Positions 1-9,895 of a stretch of DNA of 28,504 nucleotides are shown here, piece by piece (the first letter of the stretch is position 1; the number at the start of each line of letters is the position of its first letter). The translations under genes were made by a program, and so were the position numbers. The DNA comes from an uncultured Ellagibacter sp. (GTDB taxonomy: Bacteria; Actinomycetota; Coriobacteriia; Coriobacteriales; Eggerthellaceae), in the NCBI GenBank assembly GCA_934661105.1, contig CAKUIV010000008.1:1-28504 (forward strand), written 5' to 3'. Below the pieces are notes generated by a model. That model made no database searches. It was not told where the DNA came from and worked only from the letters and a program-made list of their open reading frames with translations.

Positions 1-697
1 GACTCGCATAGCCTTTGTTGTCGGCGAAACCGTATTCGGGATATTCCTCGTCGTATCGGCGCATGAGCGCGTCTCTTTCCACTTTCGCGACGATAGAGGC
101 GGCGGCGATCGATGCGCATTTTCCATCGCCTTTGACAACGTTCACCTCGCGCGGATCGAGATGGAGCGCGTTGCCGTCGAGAAGGATGACGTCGACGTCG
201 GCGCCCTGGCGCTCGACATCCTCGACCGCACGCGTGAACGCAAGCCGAAGCGACGCGGTCATGCCATGCTCGTCGATGAACGAGGGGCCGATGTATTGCA
301 CGCTCCAAGCGATGGCGACGCGCTTCACCTCGGCCGCGATCCGCTCGCGCGCCTCGGGTTTCACCTGCTTCGAATCGTTGAGACCGGCTATTCGGGGCGA
401 ATGCGGCAGCGCGACCGCGCCGACGGCAAGCGGGCCGGCCAAAGGGCCTCGACCGACCTCGTCGAGCCCGACGACGAGCGACCCTCCCTTTTCCAAACAG
501 ACTTCGCGTTCGAACTCGTACAGGTTGGCAAGGCGCTCTTCCTCGGCCCGTTCGGCCTCAATGCGCTTACGAGCCGAAGCGAGCGCCGCCCGCACGCCTT
601 TCCGTTCATCGGCAATGAGAGCCCGCTCGAGCACGGCAAGTTCATCTGCGTCCGCCGCTTTCAGCTTGTCTTTGATTTCAGCAACCGTCACCTTCAC
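1..697 (-). CDS. rnhB: Ribonuclease HII, 3' end cut off by window edge
   Basis: Degrades the RNA strand of RNA-DNA hybrids and starts removal of misincorporated ribonucleotides. 232 codons are visible on the minus strand and the frame is still open at base 1. The catalytic signature GLDEVGRGPLAGP gives D79 and E80; LLDGN gives D174; AASIVAKVERD gives a likely fourth acid, D209. It ends near the conserved GFADNKGY, so only a short C-terminal part is missing. The roughly 70-residue N-terminal extension (TVAEIKDKL near the start) resembles that of the Bacillus enzyme. I chose GTG at 697 because a GAGGGG Shine-Dalgarno lies about 8 nt upstream; an in-frame GTG at 712 is the alternative. It follows rplS, as in many bacteria, but a terminator lies between them. 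Confidence 0.93.
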   Translation of the reverse strand, partial: MKVTVAEIKDKLKAADADELAVLERALIADERKGVRAALASARKRIEAERAEEERLANLYEFEREVCLEKGGSLVVGLDEVGRGPLAGPLAVGAVALPHSPRIAGLNDSKQVKPEARERIAAEVKRVAIAWSVQYIGPSFIDEHGMTASLRLAFTRAVEDVERQGADVDVILLDGNALHLDPREVNVVKGDGKCASIAAASIVAKVERDALMRRYDEEYPEYGFADNKGYAS

Positions 698-737
698 AGA
701 ATGGCCCCTCACCTTATTCGCGCGCGATCGAATATAA

Positions 738-764
738 GAAAAGGCCCCGTATCGGGACCTTTTC
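738..764 (-). terminator. Intrinsic terminator after rplS
   Basis: The minus-strand RNA forms an 11-bp stem (739-749 with 753-763, one G-U pair) with a 3-nt loop, running into TTTTCTTAT. It lies between the rplS stop and the rnhB start, only about 42 nt before the latter. Confidence 0.8.
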
Positions 765-791
765 CTGTCGTTGAAAACGAAGCGGATCGCT

Positions 792-1139
792 TTAGCGGAT
801 CGCCTTTTCCTTGATTTTCGCGGCCTTGCCGACCTTCTTGCGGAGGTAGTACAGCTTCGCGTGATGCACGTCGCCGCGACGCGTCACCTCGATCTTGTCG
901 ATTTTCGGGGAATGAACCGGGAACGTGCGCTCGACGCCGATGCCGAAGCTGATCTTGCGAACCGTGAAGGTTTCGCGGCAGGAAGCGCCATGACGGCGGA
1001 TGACGTCACCCTGGAAAACCTGGATGCGCTCGCGGTTGCCTTCGACGATGCGGTAGTGAACCTTCACGTTGTCGCCCACGTTGAACTCGGGGAGGTCCTG
1101 CCTGATCTGCTGCTGCTCGATAGCGCGAATGATGTCCAT
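792..1139 (-). CDS. rplS: 50S ribosomal protein L19
   Basis: Large-subunit ribosomal protein located at the 30S-50S interface. The 115-residue length is typical. Family landmarks are visible: the N-terminal helix ending in LPEFNVGDNVKVHYRI, the RIQVFQGDVI strand, the VRKISFGIGVERTFP segment and the basic C-terminus YYLRKKVGKAAKIKEK. Start ATG at 1139 has AAGGA about 10 nt upstream. In many genomes rplS directly follows trmD; here trmD is more than 12 kb away and azlD is the upstream neighbour. It has its own good promoter (1208-1236) and a terminator, so it is probably mainly a single-gene transcript with some readthrough into rnhB. Confidence 0.97.
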   Translation of the reverse strand: MDIIRAIEQQQIRQDLPEFNVGDNVKVHYRIVEGNRERIQVFQGDVIRRHGASCRETFTVRKISFGIGVERTFPVHSPKIDKIEVTRRGDVHHAKLYYLRKKVGKAAKIKEKAIR

Positions 1140-1207
1140 TGCTTTTTCCTTCTATGCTTTCTCTTGAAAACCGTTTTCCACATATCGGTGTAAAGACACA
1201 GTTGGAC

Positions 1208-1236
1208 ATTATACTGCGCACGTTTAACCTACGCAA
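1208..1236 (-). promoter_or_regulatory. Sigma-70-type promoter of rplS
   Basis: On the minus strand: -35 TTGCGT (1231-1236), 17-bp spacer, -10 TATAAT (1208-1213, perfect consensus). The start codon is about 65 nt beyond the -10. The -35 lies inside an inverted repeat (1230-1248). Confidence 0.8.
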
Positions 1237-1248
1237 CGAAATTGCGTA
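1230..1248. repeat. Inverted repeat over the rplS -35 box
   Basis: A perfect 7-5-7 inverted repeat, TACGCAA-N5-TTGCGTA. One arm coincides with the -35 hexamer of the rplS promoter. It could be a repressor site, or a chance palindrome. No U-run follows on either strand, so it is not a terminator. Confidence 0.45.
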
Positions 1249-1345
1249 AGAAAAAATACGAGTTTCCGAGAGAGGTCCTGGACAATTCGCATCCGCGAGG
1301 CGTCGTATACATCCCGGTCTTTACGTAGATATAATTGGCTCTTGC

Positions 1346-1669
1346 CTACAAAAGCATGAGCAATGCGTATGATACCACACCCGCAACCGCACAGCCAAGA
1401 AGAGATTTCGTTTTCCGTGCCACGATCACGACGATAGCCGAAGCAACGAGAGGGGCGCCCGCAGGCCAGAGCCCAGCATCGAACATACCGGGGGTGAACA
1501 GGTCGTTCGCGACGAGCGCGGCGAACGCCGCCGAGGGAATGAACCCGAGTGCACGTTCGACGATTTCGGGAAGCTTCCGGCCTTTCAGCAAAAGAAGCGG
1601 CAAGGTGCGGCACGCAAGCATCGTAACCATGCAGGTGATGAGCACGATAAGGTAATCTCCCCAGCTCAT
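1346..1669 (-). CDS. azlD: AzlD-family branched-chain amino acid export subunit
   Basis: Small hydrophobic partner of AzlC; AzlCD/YgaZH pairs export branched-chain amino acids and their analogues across the cytoplasmic membrane. The 107-residue length fits the family (about 100-110). Hydrophobic segments cover roughly residues 5-26, 42-58, 68-86 and 91-107. The early TLPLLLLKGRKLPEIVERAL stretch, with RALGFIPSAAFAALV after it, is characteristic of AzlD. Its ATG overlaps the azlC stop codon by 4 bases (ATGA), which implies translational coupling. I see no clear terminator in the 200 bases downstream. Export substrate is inferred from the family only. Confidence 0.9.
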   Translation of the reverse strand: MSWGDYLIVLITCMVTMLACRTLPLLLLKGRKLPEIVERALGFIPSAAFAALVANDLFTPGMFDAGLWPAGAPLVASAIVVIVARKTKSLLGCAVAGVVSYALLMLL

Positions 1670-2445
1670 GCGCGCCCCCCTTTCCCTTCATCGCGAGAGG
1701 GCGCGCCGTCTCCGCACGCCGCGACGACGTCGCGCTCGAAACGCGATGCCTCTTCGCGACGCGCTTTCCTTACCTGCGAAACGCACAGCGCGGCCACGAC
1801 GCCGAGAACGGCGCCGAGCAGGATCGCGGGACCCGTAAGCCCGACGAGCTTGAACGTGTACACGCCGAGCATGGCGACAACCGCCGCGACGACATTCTCC
1901 GCAACGAGCTTCTGCGTGCAGAGAAGGCAGATGAAGATGGAGGTCATGGCGAAGGAAGCGATCGCGAGCGGGATGCCGATGGCGCTTCCCACGATTACGC
2001 CGATCACGTTCGAAATCGTCCACGAGGCGCAGGAGAACACGTTCACGAGGAACGCACGGCGCACCGTCCATCCGCCTTCCTCGAACTTCAGCGTGTTCAC
2101 GCCGTATGATTCGTCGGTCACCGTCGCTGCGAACAGGAACGCAAGACGCTTCTTCACGCCGACGCACTGTGGGGCGAAGGCTGCCGAGTAAAGCATCTGG
2201 CGCGTGTTGACGAACGACACGCTCGCGATGATGGAGGCAAGCGGCGCGCCGGCAAGCCACATGTTCGGGATCATGAATTGACCTGCGCCCGAGTAGAAGA
2301 GCACCGACATAAGCAGCACCTGCAGCGCATCGAGCCCGATTGAATCGGAGAGGATGCCGCAGGGTATGCCGATGGCGATGTAGCCGAGCACAATGGGAAT
2401 CGCCGCCTGGAAGCTCAGGCGCACGTCGGTTCGTATGTTTTCCAT
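1666..2445 (-). CDS. azlC: AzlC-family branched-chain amino acid exporter
   Basis: Main membrane subunit of an AzlCD-type exporter. 259 residues, several hydrophobic segments. Family-specific pieces are present: AAIPIVLGYIAIGIPCGIL near residue 13, the FYSGAGQFMIPNMW motif near residue 51, VNTRQMLYSAAFAP near residue 79, and FAATVTDESYGV near residue 105. The last 30 or so residues form a charged cytoplasmic tail (VRKARREEASRFER onwards) beyond the last membrane segment. It starts 6 bases after the dgt stop, with an AGAGG unusually close to the ATG, so expression probably depends on dgt translation. It is coupled to azlD by a 4-base overlap. Confidence 0.93.
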   Translation of the reverse strand: MENIRTDVRLSFQAAIPIVLGYIAIGIPCGILSDSIGLDALQVLLMSVLFYSGAGQFMIPNMWLAGAPLASIIASVSFVNTRQMLYSAAFAPQCVGVKKRLAFLFAATVTDESYGVNTLKFEEGGWTVRRAFLVNVFSCASWTISNVIGVIVGSAIGIPLAIASFAMTSIFICLLCTQKLVAENVVAAVVAMLGVYTFKLVGLTGPAILLGAVLGVVAALCVSQVRKARREEASRFERDVVAACGDGAPSRDEGKGGRA

Positions 2446-2451
2446 AGCCTC

Positions 2452-3495
2452 TTAAAAGTGAAGGGAATGCGGTTCGAACAGGTTCTGGAAGCGGCTTTTC
2501 GCGTATCGGTCGGTCATCCCCGCGATGTAATCGGTCGCCGCTCGCACATCGTCCCCTTCTGAAATGGCGCGGTATTCTGCGGGTATGTCGCATGGATGGT
2601 CGATATAGTACATGAAAAGCACGTCGATGAGCCGCATGGCCTTCGCGACCTCTTCCATCACCACTTCAGAAGTATAAACGTTATCGAAGAGAAACGCCCG
2701 CAATTCCATCATGGCCGACCAGACGGCGTCGGACATGCGGATATCGCCTTCGCGCGCCGACGTCTCGACCATGTCGACGACGAGCGTCTCGATGCGCGAG
2801 GAATGATCCGGGCCGAGCACGGCATGAGTCGACGCCGGAAGATCGGACTCGCGCAAAACGCCCGCCCGAATGGCATCGTCGATGTCGTGGTTCACGTACG
2901 CGATGCGGTCGGCTACGGCGACGATGCGCCCCTCGTAACTTTCCGCTCGTTCTCCTCCCGTATGGTGAAGGATGCCGTCGCGGACCTCGGGCGTGAGGTT
3001 CAGCCCCGCCCCGCCGTTCTCGATCACCTCGACGACGCGCAAGCTTTGCTCGTTATGACGGAAAAGGGCACGCGCTTCGTCACATTCGGGATCGATTCCC
3101 CGCACATGGGCGATGGCAGCGCCGAGCGCATCTTCCCCCGTGTGCCCGAATGGCGTGTGCCCCAAATCGTGGCCGAGCGAGATGGCTTCGGTCAAATCCT
3201 CGTTCAACCCGAGCGCGCGGGCGATCGTGCGGGCGATCTGGGACACTTCGAGAGTGTGCGTGAGCCGTGTGCGGAAATGATCCCCCTCAGCGGCGAGAAA
3301 GACCTGGGTCTTGTGCGAGAGGCGCCGAAACGACTTGGAGTGCAGGATCTTATCGCGATCGCGTTGGAAGTCATTGCGCAGGTAGTCGGGATCGCTCGAC
3401 CGGGCACGGCCCTCCGATTCGTCGGAGAACATGGCCTCAGGGGCGAGCAGCGCATGCTCGCGCAGCTGCTGATCTTCTCGCGTGATGATGCGCAT
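2452..3495 (-). CDS. dgt: HD-domain deoxyguanosinetriphosphate triphosphohydrolase-like protein
   Basis: Hydrolyses dGTP (or other dNTPs) to the nucleoside and triphosphate; a cytosolic dNTP-pool control enzyme. The 347-residue protein carries the HD metal-site residues in order: H80 in RLTHTLEVS, H109-D110 in LGHDLGHTPFGHTGE, and D196 in VAVADRIAYVNHD. The N-terminal SKSFRRLSHKTQVF segment is typical of bacterial dGTPases. The open frame extends 60 codons further upstream, but that part is arginine-rich shadow sequence overlapping mtnA. I chose ATG at 3495 because AGGAG lies 7 nt upstream and the family N-terminus begins there. Substrate preference within dNTPs cannot be read from the sequence. 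Confidence 0.93.
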   Translation of the reverse strand: MRIITREDQQLREHALLAPEAMFSDESEGRARSSDPDYLRNDFQRDRDKILHSKSFRRLSHKTQVFLAAEGDHFRTRLTHTLEVSQIARTIARALGLNEDLTEAISLGHDLGHTPFGHTGEDALGAAIAHVRGIDPECDEARALFRHNEQSLRVVEVIENGGAGLNLTPEVRDGILHHTGGERAESYEGRIVAVADRIAYVNHDIDDAIRAGVLRESDLPASTHAVLGPDHSSRIETLVVDMVETSAREGDIRMSDAVWSAMMELRAFLFDNVYTSEVVMEEVAKAMRLIDVLFMYYIDHPCDIPAEYRAISEGDDVRAATDYIAGMTDRYAKSRFQNLFEPHSLHF

Positions 3496-3554
3496 GACCG
3501 CTCCTGACCTCGCATTCCAACCTTCTGTCGCCAGTGTAGCACCTTGTGGGCGGA

Positions 3555-4658
3555 TTACCCTTGCCGCATGCGGGAGCCGACCTCGCGGACCGCATCGAGA
3601 GGGGGAAACGCTCCGTATTCGGTGACGATCTTCGTGACGAGCTCGGCCGGGGTGACGTCGAACGCCGGGTTCCAAACATCGACGCCCGGAACCTCGTTCG
3701 GCATGACCTCGCGTGCCGAGCGTTCCTCGATAGGGATGTCCGCCCCCGAGGCGAGCGAGAGGTCGAAGGTGCTCGCCGGCGCGGCAACGTAGAAGGGGAT
3801 GCCGTGGTGGCGGGCAAGAACCGCAAGCCCATAGGTTCCTATCTTGTTTGCGACATCGCCGTTCGAGGCGATTCGATCGGCGCCGACGATCACGAGATCG
3901 ACGCGACCCTGAGACATAAGGCTCGCCGCCATGTTATCGCAGATGACGGTGACGGGCACGCCGGCGTGGGCAAGTTCCCAGCTCGTAAGCCGCGCCCCCT
4001 GCCCCAAAGGACGCGTCTCGTCGGCGAAGACGCGCTTCACCTTCCCCTTTTCGGCGGCAGAATAGACGCACCCGAGCGCTGTGCCGAAGAACACGGTAGC
4101 CAGGCTTCCTGCGTTGCAGTGGGTGAGGATGCGCGCATCGTGCGGGAACAGGTCGGCACCAGCGGCGCCGATGGCCCGGTTCACAACTTCGTCTTCGCGT
4201 TCGATGAGGAGCACCTCGTCGAACAGCGCATCCGCTACCACGTGAACGCTCGCTCTTTCGAAAACCTCGCGCTGGGCGACCGCGCGCATGCGCTCGACCG
4301 CCCAGGCAAGGTTCACCGCCGTCGGGCGCGCCGCCGCGATCTCGTCGGCGACGGGCCCAAGCGCCTCCAGGAAGCGATTCGGCTCTTCGACACATCCGCA
4401 CAACGTCGCCTCGACAGCGCCGACATCCACCGCCCAGAGCGCCACCGCAGCCGCACCGGCGGCGCCGATGGCGGGCGCACCCCGAACCGCAAGCGTCTTC
4501 ACGGCGTCCACGACCTTGCGCCAGTCCCCCGTTTCCTCGAACCGCACCTCATGCGGAAGCAGCCGCTCATCGAGGTAGGTGAAGAGGGCCGACCCGTCGT
4601 GCGCACGCGTCAATGAGACGCTGCGCGGCAGGTTATCGAGGTTGAGCTGGCGGTTCAT
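3555..4658 (-). CDS. mtnA: S-methyl-5-thioribose-1-phosphate isomerase
   Basis: Converts methylthioribose-1-phosphate to methylthioribulose-1-phosphate in methionine salvage; related isomerases of the eIF2B-like fold can use deoxyribose-1-phosphate derivatives. 367 residues. Visible motifs are RGAPAIGAAGAAA (59-71), THCNAG with catalytic C181, ADETRPLGQGARLTSWEL (212-229), and IVGADRIASNGDVANKIGT with catalytic D261. AAGGA lies just upstream of the ATG. No other methionine-salvage gene (mtnK, mtnB, mtnD) is in the window, so it may feed a partial salvage or shunt route rather than the full cycle. It follows asnS by 29 bases and probably shares its transcript. Confidence 0.95.
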   Translation of the reverse strand: MNRQLNLDNLPRSVSLTRAHDGSALFTYLDERLLPHEVRFEETGDWRKVVDAVKTLAVRGAPAIGAAGAAAVALWAVDVGAVEATLCGCVEEPNRFLEALGPVADEIAAARPTAVNLAWAVERMRAVAQREVFERASVHVVADALFDEVLLIEREDEVVNRAIGAAGADLFPHDARILTHCNAGSLATVFFGTALGCVYSAAEKGKVKRVFADETRPLGQGARLTSWELAHAGVPVTVICDNMAASLMSQGRVDLVIVGADRIASNGDVANKIGTYGLAVLARHHGIPFYVAAPASTFDLSLASGADIPIEERSAREVMPNEVPGVDVWNPAFDVTPAELVTKIVTEYGAFPPLDAVREVGSRMRQG

Positions 4659-4687
4659 TTCCTTGGCCTTTCGTTCTAGAGCCGTGC

Positions 4688-6127
4688 TTAGAATTCAGCG
4701 TTTCCGACGGTGCGCGGATGAGGGATGACGTCGCGGATGTTCTGAACGCCGGTCAGGTACATGACGAGGCGCTCGAACCCGAGGCCGAAGCCAGCATGCT
4801 TGCAGCTGCCGTAACGGCGCAAGTCGCAATAGTACTTGTACTGCGCCGGATCCATGCCGAGCTCGTCGATGCGGCGCTCGAGCACGTCGAGACGCTCTTC
4901 GCGCTGGCTGCCACCGATGATCTCGCCGATGCCGGGGACAAGGCAGTCGGCCGCGGCGACCGTCTTGCCGTCGTCGTTCATGCGCATGTAGAATGCCTTG
5001 ATTTCCGCCGGGTAGTCGGTGACGAAGGTGGGGCGCTTGAAATGCTCTTCGGTGAGGAAGCGCTCGTGCTCGGTCTGCAGGTCGATGCCCCAGCTCACCG
5101 GGTACTCGAATGAATGGCCCGCGGCCACGGCCTCTTCAAGGATGGAAACCGCCTCGGTGTAGGTCACGCGAGCGAAATCGGAATTCGCCACATGGGTCAA
5201 ACGATCGATGAGCCCCTTATCGACGAACTTGTTGAGCATGGCAAGCTCGTCGGGGCACGCGTCCATCACGCGCTTGATAACCGATTTCAGCATATCCTCG
5301 GCAAGGTTCATGTCGTCTTCGAGGTCGGCGAAGGCGATTTCGGGTTCGACCATCCAGAATTCGGCCGCATGGCGCTTGGTGTTGGAGTTCTCGGCGCGAA
5401 ACGTCGGACCGAAGGTGTACACATCGCCGAACGCCATGGCGAAGTTCTCGGCGTTGAGCTGGCCCGACACCGTAAGGCTCGCCGGCTCGCCGAAGAAATC
5501 GCGGCTCCAGTCGACATCGCCTTCGGAAAGCTTCCCATCGCTTGCGGCAGCCGTCTTCGCGTCGATGCGCGGAACGTTCGCAATATCGAGCGTCGTCACG
5601 CGGAACATCTCGCCCGCGCCCTCGCAGTCGGAAGCGGTGATGACGGGGGTGTTCACGTACACGAACCCGCGGTCATGGAAGAAGGTGTGGATAGCGGCAG
5701 CGGCTTCGCTTCGGATGCGGAACACCGCGCGGAAGAGGTTGGTTCGCGGGCGGAGATGTTGCTGGGTGCGGAGGAATTCCACCGTCGCGCGCTTCTTCTG
5801 CAGCGGGTAGTCGGGAGCCGAGGTTCCCTCGACGGCGATCTCGGTCGCGGTCAGCTCGAACGGCTGCTGCGCCTCCGGCGTGAGCTTCACGACGCCTTTG
5901 CAGACGAGCGCCGCGGAGACGTTCTGGGCCGCGATCTCGTCGTAGTTCGCAAGCGTTTCACGGCTCATGACGACCTGAAGGTCCTTGAAGCAGCTGCCGT
6001 CGTTCAAGGTGACGAACCCGAAGTTCTTCATGTCGCGAACCGAGCGGACCCAACCCGCCACGGTCGCTTCCGTGCCGCCGAATTCCTCAGCGTTGGCGTA
6101 CAGCTGCGCAATCTTCGTGCGTTGCAT
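4688..6127 (-). CDS. asnS: Asparaginyl-tRNA synthetase
   Basis: Class IIb synthetase charging tRNA-Asn. 479 residues. The N-terminal OB-fold anticodon domain starts with VAGWVRSVRDMKNFGFV (about 24-40). The catalytic core contains motif 2 (FRAENSNTKRHAAEFWMVE) and motif 3 (GFGLGFERLVMYLTG), ending in the AsnRS-type NIRDVIPHPRTVGNAEF. A G-P-TFRAENS order and R-H-AEFWM distinguish it from AspRS. The ATG is preceded by a purine-rich AGGAAGGGAAA. The start lies only about 25 nt after the ppdK terminator, so its own promoter would have to be inside ppdK, or expression relies on readthrough. The presence of asnS indicates direct tRNA-Asn charging. Confidence 0.97.
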   Translation of the reverse strand: MQRTKIAQLYANAEEFGGTEATVAGWVRSVRDMKNFGFVTLNDGSCFKDLQVVMSRETLANYDEIAAQNVSAALVCKGVVKLTPEAQQPFELTATEIAVEGTSAPDYPLQKKRATVEFLRTQQHLRPRTNLFRAVFRIRSEAAAAIHTFFHDRGFVYVNTPVITASDCEGAGEMFRVTTLDIANVPRIDAKTAAASDGKLSEGDVDWSRDFFGEPASLTVSGQLNAENFAMAFGDVYTFGPTFRAENSNTKRHAAEFWMVEPEIAFADLEDDMNLAEDMLKSVIKRVMDACPDELAMLNKFVDKGLIDRLTHVANSDFARVTYTEAVSILEEAVAAGHSFEYPVSWGIDLQTEHERFLTEEHFKRPTFVTDYPAEIKAFYMRMNDDGKTVAAADCLVPGIGEIIGGSQREERLDVLERRIDELGMDPAQYKYYCDLRRYGSCKHAGFGLGFERLVMYLTGVQNIRDVIPHPRTVGNAEF

Positions 6128-6151
6128 GGTTTCCCTTCCTTGTTAACGCAT

Positions 6152-6190
6152 AAAAGGGGTCGGGCGCCGCATCGGGCGTCCGACCCCTCC
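6152..6190 (-). terminator. Intrinsic terminator after ppdK, immediately before asnS
   Basis: The minus-strand RNA pairs 6174-6188 with 6155-6168 (core AGGGGTCGG with CCGACCCCT, extended by GC pairs) around a short loop, then reads TTTTATGC. Only about 25 nt separate the U-run from the asnS ATG. Confidence 0.85.
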
Positions 6191-6211
6191 CTTACAACCT
6201 GATGGCGAAGC

Positions 6212-8929
<2,718 letters not shown>

Positions 8930-8975
8930 CTTGTTCTCCTTACAAGCTCCGGTTACCTTTTCGCCCTTAAGCAGA

Positions 8976-8995
8976 CAGGGCCGCGTGCGGCCCCG
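8976..8995 (-). terminator. GC-rich hairpin between ppsR and ppdK (weak terminator or attenuator)
   Basis: A perfect 7-bp arm pair, GGGCCGC with GCGGCCC (8978-8984 and 8987-8993), in the 81-bp gap. On the minus strand it is followed by TGTCTGCTT, which is not a proper U-run, so termination would be weak at best. It may moderate ppdK expression or mark an mRNA boundary. Confidence 0.3.
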
Positions 8996-9010
8996 TCGTG
9001 GTTTTGGGAA

Positions 9011-9880
9011 CTAATTCATCATAGCAGTCTGAGCAGGATGGATACGCTGGTAGTACCGCATTATTTCCTGAGCGGTCTCTTCAACGGCGCGGTGTTCGGT
9101 GTGAACGACGATGGCGCCGAGCTTGCGCATGAGCGCGCGCGCCTTGTCGAGGTCCTCGTAGACGAAGGTGGGGTCGGCGTATTCGCTTGCAACCCCGACC
9201 GCATTGCCGAGGCGTCGCTCGCGAATGCTCACGAGCACGTCTGGCGTGGTCATGAGCCCGAACAGGCGCGTGCGGTCGACGTCGTAGATCTCGCGCGGGG
9301 GCTCGGTCGACGGGTCGAGCGGGACGTTCGCGACCTTGTACCCCTGCTGGGAAAGGTAAATCGACGTGGGGGTTTTGGACGAGCGCGACACGCCGAGGAG
9401 CACGATGTCGGCCTGCGGGAGGTCTTGGGGGTTTCGCCCATCGTCGTGGGCGATGGTGAACTCGATGGCCTCGATGCGCCGGAAGTAGCTCTGGTCGGCC
9501 ACGTGCAGCCCGCCCGGCTTCGCGGTCGGCTCGAGCCCCGACGTGAACGCGATCGCGTTGATCGCATCGGTCATAAGGTCGACCGCGACGATGTTGGTAT
9601 GCGAGGACACGTACTCCGAAAGCTCCTGACGCAGGTCGGAGTTCACGATCGTGTAGAAGACGAGCAGCTGATCGGAACCGGTTTCCTTCAGGTGCATGGC
9701 GGCGTGGTCCTCGAAGAACCGCTCGATCTGACCGGCGTTGCGCACCTTCGGCAGAACCTCGATGCAGGGATTGCTCACGCCGAATTGGGTGGCGGCGGCG
9801 CGGGCAACCGCCTGCGCCGTCAGTCCCACCGAGTCGCTGATCACGTGAATCGTCGGTATAGGGGTCGTATTCTCGCGCAC
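9011..9880 (-). CDS. ppsR: Pyruvate, phosphate dikinase regulatory protein (PDRP/PSRP, DUF299)
   Basis: Bifunctional ADP-dependent kinase and Pi-dependent pyrophosphorylase that switches PPDK off and on by phosphorylating the threonine beside its catalytic histidine. About 289 residues. Family motifs are the N-terminal IHVISDSVGLTAQAVARA, the P-loop variant GVSRSSKTPTSIYLS, and KVANVPLDPSTEPP. The family also regulates PEP synthase, but the adjacent ppdK argues for PPDK here. The frame opens with TTG at 9895 right after the glyS stop. I prefer GTG at 9880, since AAGGA sits 7 nt before it and the TTG has no Shine-Dalgarno. It follows glyS with no gap, echoing the glyQ-glyS-ccpN-yqfL order of Bacillus subtilis. 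Confidence 0.95.
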   Translation of the reverse strand: MRENTTPIPTIHVISDSVGLTAQAVARAAATQFGVSNPCIEVLPKVRNAGQIERFFEDHAAMHLKETGSDQLLVFYTIVNSDLRQELSEYVSSHTNIVAVDLMTDAINAIAFTSGLEPTAKPGGLHVADQSYFRRIEAIEFTIAHDDGRNPQDLPQADIVLLGVSRSSKTPTSIYLSQQGYKVANVPLDPSTEPPREIYDVDRTRLFGLMTTPDVLVSIRERRLGNAVGVASEYADPTFVYEDLDKARALMRKLGAIVVHTEHRAVEETAQEIMRYYQRIHPAQTAMMN

Positions 9881-9895
9881 AACGAAATCCTTCAA

